Below, in pieces: positions 1-7,014 of a DNA stretch of 64,000 nt. The notes below the pieces were generated by a model. The model saw only the letters and a list, made by a program, of their open reading frames with translations, had not been told where the DNA came from and ran no database searches. The DNA is from Photobacterium swingsii (GTDB lineage Bacteria > Pseudomonadota > Gammaproteobacteria > Enterobacterales > Vibrionaceae), in assembly GCF_024346715.1 (NCBI RefSeq), contig NZ_AP024853.1, positions 1,426,001 to 1,490,000 on the forward strand, read 5' to 3'. A program made the translations under genes and the position numbers. The stretch's first letter is position 1. Each line of letters starts with the position of its first letter.

Positions 1-78
1 CGAGAGAATGGAGTTAGGCACTTATTTTCCTTAGCTTGATAATTATCAAGCAGTGAACGCGAGCAAGTTATGTATGGT

Positions 79-97
79 GAAAATAATAATCATTATT
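79..97. promoter_or_regulatory. Fur box candidate
   Basis: The 19-mer GAAAATAATAATCATTATT matches the classical Fur consensus GATAATGATAATCATTATC at 16 of 19 positions. It lies about 40 bp before the first start codon. A perfect 16-bp palindrome, CTTGATAATTATCAAG (35–50), lies just upstream and could be a second repressor site. Iron control of the two genes that follow is inferred from this match only. Confidence 0.65.
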
Positions 98-133
98 AAC
101 TAAATCGCAATATACATTGCGAGAGGAGTTAGC

Positions 134-217
134 ATGGGAAATATCAGCATTGGCTTTAGATGGATAACTCTTGTGGCTCTCATCGCCCTGTTTGTACCGG
201 TTGCCCTTTATGCTTAG
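134..217 (+). CDS. 27-residue single-pass membrane peptide
   Basis: This very short ORF starts with ATG after a strong ribosome binding site (GAGAGGAG, 121–128). It encodes 27 residues: a short polar start ending FRW, then a hydrophobic stretch from about residue 12 to the end that is long enough for one membrane helix. Its TAG stop overlaps the TAGGAG binding site of the methyltransferase, so the two are probably translationally coupled. I do not recognise the peptide. It could be a small membrane partner of the methyltransferase or simply a leader that positions ribosomes. The strong ribosome binding site and clean hydrophobic segment support translation. Confidence 0.5.
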   Translation: MGNISIGFRWITLVALIALFVPVALYA

Positions 218-225
218 GAGCTAAT

Positions 226-1032
226 ATGTCTGGAAAAGTCTTGATGCCAAATGAAAACCGCGAGATATCAAAAACACCGGGTCATTGGGTTCTCGCTCAA
301 TTGGGCAAAAAAGTGTTACGACCGGGTGGCAAAGAACTGACTCAAAAAATGCTGAAAGGATTGGGTATTAGACCGAGTGATAGGGTGGTGGAATTTGCTC
401 CAGGAATGGGCTATACCGCCCGTCTCTGTTTGCAGCAGTCTCCTGCTAACTATATCGCGATTGAGCAAAATGAGCAGGCTGCGGATATTGTTCGTTCTTA
501 TCTGGATGGAAAAACACAGGTATGTCGGGTGGGGAACGCGCAAGATACAGGGTTAGGTAATGCTGAAGCAACTGTCGTCTATGGTGAGGCAATGCTAACC
601 ATGCAATCTCATGCGCGTAAGAATGAAATCATAGCGGAGGCTGCGCGTATTTTAGCGACGAACGGCCGCTATGGTATTCACGAACTTTGCATCACCCCCG
701 ATGACATTGATGACGATAAGAAGCGTACGATTCAAAAAGAAATTACCGAGACAATTCAGCATCCGGCTAAACCAATAACCCCATTGGAATGGAAACAGCT
801 AATGGAAGACAATGGTTTTGAAATTGAATTTGAAGCCATCGCCCCTATGCATTTACTTGAGCCTAAAAGGATGTTGGATGATGAGGGGCTTGCTGGTTTA
901 TTAAATATCGCAAAGAACATTTTGACCAAACCCAGCGCAAGGAAGCGTGTACTGGGAATGCGAAAAGTTTTCCGTCAGCATGCGAATAACTTGTCTGCAA
1001 TCACATTGGTCGTAAGAAAAAAGCAAAGTTAA
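226..1032 (+). CDS. class I SAM-dependent methyltransferase
   Basis: A 268-residue methyltransferase of unknown substrate. The glycine-rich SAM loop is VVEFAPGMGYTARL at about residues 46–59, followed by an acidic strand end (IAIEQNEQAA) typical of motif II. ATG at 226 is chosen because TAGGAG sits 5 nt upstream; in-frame extension to 160 would run through the upstream peptide and has no binding site. The C-terminal third (LLNIAKNILTKPSARKRV) is unlike small-molecule O-methyltransferases I know well. The gene lies directly behind the 27-residue peptide and a Fur box, so iron-regulated expression is likely. The substrate cannot be read from sequence. Confidence 0.85.
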   Translation: MSGKVLMPNENREISKTPGHWVLAQLGKKVLRPGGKELTQKMLKGLGIRPSDRVVEFAPGMGYTARLCLQQSPANYIAIEQNEQAADIVRSYLDGKTQVCRVGNAQDTGLGNAEATVVYGEAMLTMQSHARKNEIIAEAARILATNGRYGIHELCITPDDIDDDKKRTIQKEITETIQHPAKPITPLEWKQLMEDNGFEIEFEAIAPMHLLEPKRMLDDEGLAGLLNIAKNILTKPSARKRVLGMRKVFRQHANNLSAITLVVRKKQS

Positions 1033-1104
1033 GAATATAAGCCTCACTATTTGCTTGGTGCTTTATTTAGCCTCGTTAGTGAGGTGTCTGTTCTTCGAAG
1101 ATTT

Positions 1105-1126
1105 AAAGGCCAGCGAACTGGCCTTT
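1105..1126. terminator. bidirectional terminator hairpin
   Basis: A perfect 9-bp stem, AAAGGCCAG / CTGGCCTTT with a CGAA loop, lies between the converging methyltransferase and hydrolase genes. The T tract is short, so termination efficiency is uncertain. Confidence 0.6.
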
Positions 1127-1144
1127 ACCCGCTAATTAGTCTGA

Positions 1145-2095
1145 TTAAATTACGTTATAACAATTCAAATTACCATCAAATTGCATGCCTGCTTTTACTG
1201 GGTTCTTACCATCGAACACACGGCTAAAGAAGTGCTTTATGGTCGGGTTTTCAACAGCGGGTTTATGCCATAAACGGTGGCTGTCGTTTGCACCAGCGGC
1301 ATCGGTGAAGTTGTAGTAAGTGGCGTACTGAGCCGTCATGTTTGCGGCAGTATTACCGATACGATCAGGGTTAATAAAGTCAGAGAAATCGAGCACATCA
1401 TCGGTTTCATTGACGGTCACCAGCACACGCCTGCTTTGCCCAAGTGTATCAAGCCACGTTGCATGGCCTGGGTTATCAGCATCTGCTTGATGAAGAAGAA
1501 TGTTTTTAAACATAGCGGCTTGGTGATCATAGTCTGGCACCTGCACCATAGACTGCATGAGGTAGTTGCCCAAGCTATGAATCGCAAGCGTCTGGATTTG
1601 TCCTTGCTTGCGGGTTTTACTTCGGTTGGTTTCAACAAAGCCGTTTAACTTATCGAGCAAGCGTTCAAACGCCATCGCAGAACGACGAGCATTCTTACGG
1701 GCGCGTTTGTATTCGCTGATCTTACGTAAGATAAAATTAGGCCCCGGATTTGACGGCCAAGAAAAGGCAATCACATTCACACCGTACGCTTCAATTTCTC
1801 GGCATTTTTTCAGGTTTTTCTTCATGTCTTGATTAAACCCATGAACAAACAACACGCATGGGCTATCAGCATTGTCACATCGTTCAAAAACAACTTCTAA
1901 AGGCGTCTGCACCTCATCGGCAATGTCGCCGTTATGCATGATTGGCGCTTCATCCATCAGCGCCAGTGAGAAGTTCCCCTCATTGTCTTGCACTGCTTTC
2001 GCCACCCGCAAAACTTCGGCACCTTGCGCATTGAAGTTATCGCCAAACAACAATGGGGAATCTGTGATGTTTCGGTTAGAGACAAAATAAATCAT
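1145..2095 (-). CDS. alpha/beta hydrolase, DUF900-like
   Basis: A 316-residue cytoplasmic protein with an alpha/beta-hydrolase core. The first strand ends in LFVHGFNQD (oxyanion-hole HG), followed by an arginine- and lysine-rich helix. The nucleophile elbow is IHSLGNYLMQ, with serine in an H-S-L-G context. A later DDVLDFSD stretch may carry the acid. The pattern matches the DUF900 group of esterase-like proteins of unknown substrate. No signal peptide is seen. A ribosome binding site (GAAGGA) precedes ATG at 2095. The gene stands alone, converging on the methyltransferase. The fold is secure; the substrate is not. Confidence 0.8.
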   Translation of the reverse strand: MIYFVSNRNITDSPLLFGDNFNAQGAEVLRVAKAVQDNEGNFSLALMDEAPIMHNGDIADEVQTPLEVVFERCDNADSPCVLFVHGFNQDMKKNLKKCREIEAYGVNVIAFSWPSNPGPNFILRKISEYKRARKNARRSAMAFERLLDKLNGFVETNRSKTRKQGQIQTLAIHSLGNYLMQSMVQVPDYDHQAAMFKNILLHQADADNPGHATWLDTLGQSRRVLVTVNETDDVLDFSDFINPDRIGNTAANMTAQYATYYNFTDAAGANDSHRLWHKPAVENPTIKHFFSRVFDGKNPVKAGMQFDGNLNCYNVI

Positions 2096-2650
2096 GGCAT
2101 TTTCCTTCGCTATTTATCGTGAATCAGTGAATAGCATCTGAATCTATACATACCTGTTGGTCTGATAGTGCTGGCCTGAAACTACATCAATTAATACCGA
2201 GGAAACGTGCTAAACCTTAAACCTGTCAATGCCCATAGGCTAGGGCTTGGAGGTACCTCAAAAGGAAGAAATCAGGACTTTCCTTGAACCGTCAGGCTGT
2301 TGTGACCAACGCCTTTTCTGCTGACAGCATCAGGGAAGTGAATGAAGCAGAAAATTGAATCGCATTAAGAGTAGTAGATATTTTGTTGTATGCAAGGTGT
2401 TGCTTTCTGGGATAGCGAAAAGCGTTTATGCCCCAAACCTTCTCAACCTCAACGAACTGGCCATCTAGCCAGCATTGCAATAGACCAAATTAATCTAATC
2501 CGTACTTTGGACTCCTATACGGAAACTTTCCGTAGTTCTACCCCGAAACTCTCTGTCGATTCACACAACAGGTTGATACCAGTTGAGTTTTATAATGAAT
2601 GGCAGCAACATAGACGGAGTCCAAACACGGAATAATTCCGTCTATAAAGC
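2096..2650. other. gene-poor region with nested inverted repeats
   Basis: No reading frame here is convincing. The right part is full of dyads: TTTGGACTCC (2506–2515) pairs with GGAGTCCAAA (2616–2625), TAGACGGA (2611–2618) pairs with TCCGTCTA (2637–2644), and CGGAATAATTCCG (2628–2640) is a palindrome. It ends at GTTATGC (2651–2657), an integron-type core. Short ORFs on both strands (2292–2480 minus, 2390–2635 plus) have no binding site or recognisable product; they may be remnants of mobile DNA. Confidence 0.4.
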
Positions 2651-2670
2651 GTTATGCAGTATGGATACAT

Positions 2671-3048
2671 ATGAGACAACAATATCACTTTAGAAACTCA
2701 GAGAAGGGCTTACTTGCTTGGGACGTATTTCGTCTAATTGAGTTTTCTTGTGAGTTACCTACCATCGAAATACAGCTATCCGATATTAAAGAACTCGAAG
2801 AAGAGTTTTGGTACGACTTGGGTGGAGCACGCCCAACGTGCAAAAATGTTTTAGAGCATGCATCGCTAATCCAAAATGCAGACCTGTCGTATCCCATTAT
2901 TTTATGTCACGAAGGGCGAGTGATGGATGGTATGCATAGGGTTTGCAAAGCAGTGATGCTCGGGCACATTACAATTAGTGCGGTTCAGTTTCCGACACAC
3001 TTAGAACCAGACTATGTAGGTATTGAAGCAGACGATCTACCTTATTAA
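2671..3048 (+). CDS. ParB/Srx-fold small protein of integron-cassette type
   Basis: A 125-residue protein that looks like a ParB-like nuclease-fold domain. The diagnostic segment is ILCHEGRVMDGMHRVCKAVMLG (about residues 73–94), corresponding to the D-G-x-H-R motif of ParB/sulfiredoxin folds. It has no DNA-binding domain and is far too short to be a partition protein. Similar one-domain proteins are common in Vibrionaceae integron cassettes. The gene is tightly flanked by GTTATGC (2651–2657) and GCATAAC (3055–3061), the inverted cores expected at cassette edges. No integrase gene is nearby. The ribosome binding site is weak. Fold likely; function unknown. Confidence 0.65.
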   Translation: MRQQYHFRNSEKGLLAWDVFRLIEFSCELPTIEIQLSDIKELEEEFWYDLGGARPTCKNVLEHASLIQNADLSYPIILCHEGRVMDGMHRVCKAVMLGHITISAVQFPTHLEPDYVGIEADDLPY

Positions 3049-3054
3049 CGCGCC

Positions 3055-3190
3055 GCATAACAAACGACTATGGCATGGGTTTGCCTTACTCAGAGTAATC
3101 CGCAAATAACTAAATTAGCAGATTCGCTGACACGGAAATGTCCACTTACCTTCTAAGCCACAAATTTTCTTTTTAGTGTTAGCAAAGCGA
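3055..3190 (+). repeat. attC-like cassette end (degenerate)
   Basis: GCATAACAAACG directly after the cassette gene matches the start of Vibrio attC repeats, and TTTTTAGTGTTAGC (near 3172–3185) resembles their far end. The middle diverges strongly from the Vibrio cholerae repeat. The length of about 130 bp fits. I read it as a decayed or divergent attC site. Confidence 0.4.
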
Positions 3191-3591
3191 TCAGAGTTAC
3201 CTCACTCTGCACCTCGTCTTAAACCATCTCCTCAATCCAACATTTAGCGTCTATTTAGATCGTATTTTGCGAGAAAGCGGTATTCGAACACGAAATTGCA
3301 CTACAAAGCTGTACTGATTGCGACATTGTTGAGTAACCGCTGAGTTTCAAAATACTGAAATTAGAGGCGTTAGCAACGTTGAGTTTGCTAGCGCTTTTTT
3401 GTTTTTGCCTTTCATTGCTCCCATCCCATAGTGACATATCTCACAGTAACTTAATCCAGATTAAGGTTTTTCCTCGATTTTCACGTCAGTATGGCGGCCA
3501 TTCATTGCACTCGGTGTTAGCACTCGCTTTTAAAACAACATAGCTAATACAAGGTCGATGATTCCCTACACACGATTTGAGAGGACTGGAC
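3191..3591. other. intergenic, no gene seen
   Basis: About 400 bp between the cassette-like segment and the flavin oxidoreductase. I see no supported gene. It presumably carries the promoter of the oxidoreductase. Confidence 0.5.
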
Positions 3592-4695
3592 TTGAGCATT
3601 TTGTTTTCACAAGGCCGTATTGGCAACATGACCCTAAAGAACCGCTTTGTACGCAGTGCGACATGGGAAAATATGGCAACAGATGATGGCCACATGACGG
3701 ATAAGTTGTACGCCATCTATGAAGAGCTTGCGCAAGGAGAAGTCGGTTTAATCGTGACAGGCTACGCGAACATTGTTGAAGAAGAAAAGCCTAACGCTGG
3801 CATGATGGGCATGTATAACGATTCTTTTATCGACGAGTACAAAAAGCTGACTGAGTTAGTACACACTAATGACTCTAAAATCGTGATGCAATTGGCGTAC
3901 GGTGGCACAAAAACGACCTATAACGTCGGTGAACGAATTATTTTTGCCCCAAGTGATGTACCTGAAATGGGGACGAAAACGCAGGGTAAAGTCATGACCA
4001 AAGACGAGATTGATTATATCGTTGAGGCATTTGCTCAGGCCAGCCGTCGTGCACAAGAATCAGGTTTTGATGGGGTAGAAATTCATGCTGCGCACACTTA
4101 CCTGATCAACCAGTTCTTAAGCCCTTATTACAACCGTCGAGAAGACCAATACGGTGGTAGCTTAGAGAACCGTATGCGTTTTCTGGTCGAAATCTACACG
4201 GCGATCCGCAAACTGGTGGGGGATGACTTCCCTATTTTAGTGAAGCTAACTGCAACTGAATTTTTTGAAGGTGGTTTAACCTTCGATGAAACACGCATTA
4301 TCTGTAAGCAGCTAGAAGCGATTGGCGTCGATGCGATCATCATCTCGGGCAACATTCACGGCAAAGCCAATGATATGATTGGCCAGCAGTTTGATGGCTA
4401 TACCTTGCAAGAAGAAGGCTATTTCCATCAATATGGCGACGTGATCAGTCAGGATGTCAGTGTGCCTGTGATCACTGTGGGTGGCTTAAGTGATGTTGAT
4501 GCGATTGAAGCCATTGCAGAGAACACCAATATTCAGTATTTCGCATTATCACGTCCATTACTGGCAGAGCCGCATTTGATCAAACGTTGGCTAAGTGGTG
4601 ATAAAGTCGAAGTTGATTGCGAACGCTGTTCTAAATGCCGTACCCGTCGCGGTAACTTCTGCGTGGTGTACAAAAAACGCAAAAAAGTAGCATAA
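3592..4695 (+). CDS. NADH:flavin oxidoreductase (old yellow enzyme family)
   Basis: A 367-residue TIM-barrel FMN enzyme of the OYE/2,4-dienoyl-CoA-reductase-like group. Signatures are LKNRFVRSATWE near the N terminus, GFDGVEIHAAHTYLINQFLSPYYNRR (the H-x-x-H-type active-site region), YGGSLENRMRF, and the phosphate-binding GGL near the C-terminal barrel end. It ends with a cysteine cluster, CERCSKCRTRRGNFC, possibly a remnant or site of an Fe–S cluster as in longer relatives. TTG at 3592 is the preferred start, with GAGAGGA (3579–3585) 6 nt before it; an in-frame TTG at 3577 lies upstream of that site. Substrate is probably an activated alkene; not defined. Confidence 0.85.
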   Translation: MSILFSQGRIGNMTLKNRFVRSATWENMATDDGHMTDKLYAIYEELAQGEVGLIVTGYANIVEEEKPNAGMMGMYNDSFIDEYKKLTELVHTNDSKIVMQLAYGGTKTTYNVGERIIFAPSDVPEMGTKTQGKVMTKDEIDYIVEAFAQASRRAQESGFDGVEIHAAHTYLINQFLSPYYNRREDQYGGSLENRMRFLVEIYTAIRKLVGDDFPILVKLTATEFFEGGLTFDETRIICKQLEAIGVDAIIISGNIHGKANDMIGQQFDGYTLQEEGYFHQYGDVISQDVSVPVITVGGLSDVDAIEAIAENTNIQYFALSRPLLAEPHLIKRWLSGDKVEVDCERCSKCRTRRGNFCVVYKKRKKVA

Positions 4696-4735
4696 AGCTC
4701 GCAAGCCTAGATTTTCACGGGTAGCGTGAATAAAG

Positions 4736-4759
4736 AAAGGTGCCAGCGGCACCTTTTTT
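4736..4759 (+). terminator. intrinsic terminator
   Basis: Stem AAAGGTGCC / GGCACCTTT, loop AGC, followed by a T run, directly behind the flavin oxidoreductase. Confidence 0.9.
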
Positions 4760-4867
4760 ATTGATTTACCCAGTGAGGTTTTAGTGAATGTTTTGTCCCT
4801 GGTGGTTGCATTACTATTTAGAGAGTTAACGTAAACACATAAAGTAATGTGACGATAGGGATGCGCA

Positions 4868-5077
4868 CTACAGCAATATGATAGTGAAGATAATCATTGC
4901 GAGACAAATAGCTAGCTTGACGTTAAAGATATTAGAGATATTGAAATGTAGAAAATCATCATTAACCACAAAATCTATTTTCGATATTGCATCGTCGATT
5001 TTTATTTTTGTATCTGCGTTTTTGTCATTGCAATAAGTATTTAATTCATCACAGTACGATTCGATTACTCTTTTCAA
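4868..5077 (-). CDS. small C-tail membrane protein, hypothetical
   Basis: A possible 69-residue protein starting with TTG at 5077 (start region MKRVIESYCDELN). The N-terminal 50 residues are polar, with several Asp/Lys pairs; the last 19 or so (VKLAICLAMIIFTIILL) form one strong membrane helix ending at the C terminus, a tail-anchor layout. The binding site (AAGGT) is weak. It lies alone between a terminator and the MarR gene and is AT-rich. I do not recognise the family, and it may not be expressed. Confidence 0.35.
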   Translation of the reverse strand: MKRVIESYCDELNTYCNDKNADTKIKIDDAISKIDFVVNDDFLHFNISNIFNVKLAICLAMIIFTIILL

Positions 5078-5167
5078 TGTAAATACCTTAGATGTTTGAT
5101 CTTAGTTATAAGTTGTTATTTATAAAGTATTTAGGTTTATATGAGAGTGTATAGCACTGGGTTTTAA

Positions 5168-5199
5168 GATGAATAATAAGCTCATCGCTTTTATTCATC
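5168..5199. terminator. hairpin behind the MarR gene
   Basis: GATGAATAATAAGC (5168–5181) pairs with GCTTTTATTCATC (5187–5199) apart from one bulge. It is followed by TTTTTATT on the plus strand and by AAAACCC on the minus strand. It probably ends the minus-strand MarR transcript. Confidence 0.5.
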
Positions 5200-5234
5200 T
5201 TTTTATTGCGTGACAGTCCTAGAAAACGTAAATA

Positions 5235-5732
5235 CTACCCTTCAAAGTGTTGTCCCCACTTTTTTAATAAAGCATTTAATTGTATTTGATCTTCATTTGT
5301 TAACGGCTCATATAGCGTGGACACTTTATCAAAATAGAGTGTGGCCCCTTTTTGGATTAATTTTAATCCAACGTCTGTTAAACCAACAACGACACATCGT
5401 CTATCTTCATCACTATTCGTACGCAGGATTAATCCTTTTTTCTCTAGTTTATCTAACCGATTGGTCATTGCACCTGATGTTAATAATGTCTGTTTTATCA
5501 GGTCGCTTGGCATGAGCTGGTATGGCGCACCATTTCGATAGAGAGTGGCTAAGACATCGAACTCACCAGCGTTAATATCCAGTGCGCTATAAACAGTTGA
5601 ACGCTGTGATTCTAAGTGTTTGTTTAACCGTGAAAAACGACCAATTATTTCAACTAAGCTGTGATCAAGTTCAGGATTATTTTTTTTCCACTGCTGCGAT
5701 ATTTGATCAATATGATCGGGTTGTTTACTCAT
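5235..5732 (-). CDS. MarR family transcriptional regulator
   Basis: A 165-residue winged-helix repressor. The recognition region is ALDINAGEFDVLATLYRNGAPYQLMPSDLIKQTLLTSGAMTNRLDKLEKKGLI, followed by the wing RTNSDEDRRCVVVGLTDVG, all in MarR order. It is divergent from a DMT exporter gene; MarR proteins often repress such neighbours, releasing DNA on binding a small aromatic ligand. ATG at 5732 follows GAGAGAGT; a GTG three bases earlier is possible. The ligand is unknown. Confidence 0.9.
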   Translation of the reverse strand: MSKQPDHIDQISQQWKKNNPELDHSLVEIIGRFSRLNKHLESQRSTVYSALDINAGEFDVLATLYRNGAPYQLMPSDLIKQTLLTSGAMTNRLDKLEKKGLILRTNSDEDRRCVVVGLTDVGLKLIQKGATLYFDKVSTLYEPLTNEDQIQLNALLKKWGQHFEG

Positions 5733-5945
5733 CACTCTCTCTCAAGGGTTGTCATTTACGTAATCTGTTGTTTGACGTTTTTACTCATTTTTTGTAACAG
5801 ATTACTTCTTTAATATCAGGATGATAAATCAAACCTGTAACCTTTATCTTAAAGTATATTTTGGTCTGACCCCATTCATTTCGCAACACCTTGATTAAAC
5901 ACTTTCACCTTATCAATTTTGTTGGTGGTACTTTACCGCTCATTT

Positions 5946-5975
5946 ATCTTTATGTAAAGTATCTTTATGTGAAGG
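5946..5975. promoter_or_regulatory. tandem repeat, candidate MarR operator
   Basis: ATCTTTATGT occurs twice exactly, at 5946–5955 and 5961–5970, 15 bp apart. The first copy sits in the dyad CTTTATGTAAAG (5948–5959). The repeats lie about 20–45 bp before the DMT transporter start in the shared divergent promoter, where a MarR operator would be expected. Confidence 0.45.
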
Positions 5976-5991
5976 TAAATGGGATTGTATT

Positions 5992-6885
5992 TTGAGAATT
6001 TTGATCGCGCTTTTAGGGCCGCTGCTTTGGGGAACAACTTATGCAACGGTATCTGCTTTTTTCACTGGTTGGTCGCCTTTTGCTTTAGCGGCATGGCGTG
6101 CCTTACCTGCTGGTATTTTATTGCTTGTTATTAAGCCAAGTTTTCCCAAACTGTCTGAACTTCCAGCTTTGATCTTGGTGGGCTTCATTAATATCACTCT
6201 ATTTTTCAGTTTGTTATTTGAAAGTGCGATGCAATTGCCAAGTGCCTTGGTTGGGGTTGGGATGATCACCTTGCCAGTCATTGGTTTAGTTGTTGTTATT
6301 GCCGTCCATAAGATGAAGCCGAGTTTAGTTCAGCTGTTATCTGCTGCTGTTTTGGTTGTCTGCGCATCCTTTCTATTTCTGTCGAGTAACAATGAGATCC
6401 ATGTTTCTGCCGTGCTTTTTTTAGTGGCGGCAATGTCAGTATTAATCGGAGGTAGCCTTGTGACCGAGCATGTAATGAAGAAAATTCATTGGTGGAAGTT
6501 GCTGACCTGGAAGCTGATTTTTGGTGGGATTATCTTGGTACCGATTGCCTATTGGCACCTTTATTTGAGTGGTGCTCATTATGCAGACCCGTTTCAATTA
6601 TCTTGGTCTCAATGGGGGGCGCTTGCATGGCTCATTGTTGGTGTAACCGCAGTGAGTTATTGCGCTTATGTTTTTTCTATACCTCGGATAAGCACGAGCG
6701 AGTTGAGTTTTTTCGGTACCTTTAATCCGATCCTTGCGATGGTGCTAGGGGCAACGGTCATGGGAGAAAGTTTCAGCTCGCTTCAGCTGGGTGTGATGGG
6801 TCTGATGATTGCTTGTAATTTAGTTGCCCAGCTATATGAAAGACGTCACCATCAGCGAACAGAACAAACGGTTATTGCTTATTAA
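5992..6885 (+). CDS. EamA/DMT family inner-membrane exporter
   Basis: A 297-residue protein with about ten hydrophobic helices in two EamA repeats. It begins with the usual WGTTYATV segment (residues 13–20), and the second repeat contains YCAYVFSIPRISTSELSFFGTFNPILAMVLG. Relatives export amino acids, metabolites or drugs by proton exchange. The start is TTG at 5992 with GGGA 7 nt upstream. It is divergent from the MarR gene and likely under its control through the repeats at 5946–5975. The substrate cannot be read from sequence. Confidence 0.88.
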   Translation: MRILIALLGPLLWGTTYATVSAFFTGWSPFALAAWRALPAGILLLVIKPSFPKLSELPALILVGFINITLFFSLLFESAMQLPSALVGVGMITLPVIGLVVVIAVHKMKPSLVQLLSAAVLVVCASFLFLSSNNEIHVSAVLFLVAAMSVLIGGSLVTEHVMKKIHWWKLLTWKLIFGGIILVPIAYWHLYLSGAHYADPFQLSWSQWGALAWLIVGVTAVSYCAYVFSIPRISTSELSFFGTFNPILAMVLGATVMGESFSSLQLGVMGLMIACNLVAQLYERRHHQRTEQTVIAY

Positions 6886-6954
6886 TAGGTACTGGTTAGC
6901 TTCGGTTTATGTTCTCGTACACCTATGCGGATAAAATTTGTTTCCCATCTGCTT

Positions 6955-6990
6955 GCCGCTGTTATAACAGCGGCTTGATTGATTTTCGTG
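6955..6990 (+). terminator. terminator-like perfect palindrome
   Basis: GCCGCTGTTATAACAGCGGC (6955–6974) is a perfect 20-bp palindrome between the converging DMT and NUDIX–PAP2 genes, followed by a T-rich tract (TTGATTGATTTT). Confidence 0.55.
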
Positions 6991-7014
6991 GGTAGCACTC
7001 AGTGTGATGGCTTG

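Noticed and set aside
2292-2635. Overlapping short ORFs on both strands left of the cassette
   Set aside because: No binding sites, no recognisable domains, and they run through strong inverted repeats.
5855-5885. GGTCTGACCCC motif suggesting a REP or insertion-sequence edge
   Set aside because: No partner repeat or transposase fragment is present nearby; one short motif is not enough.
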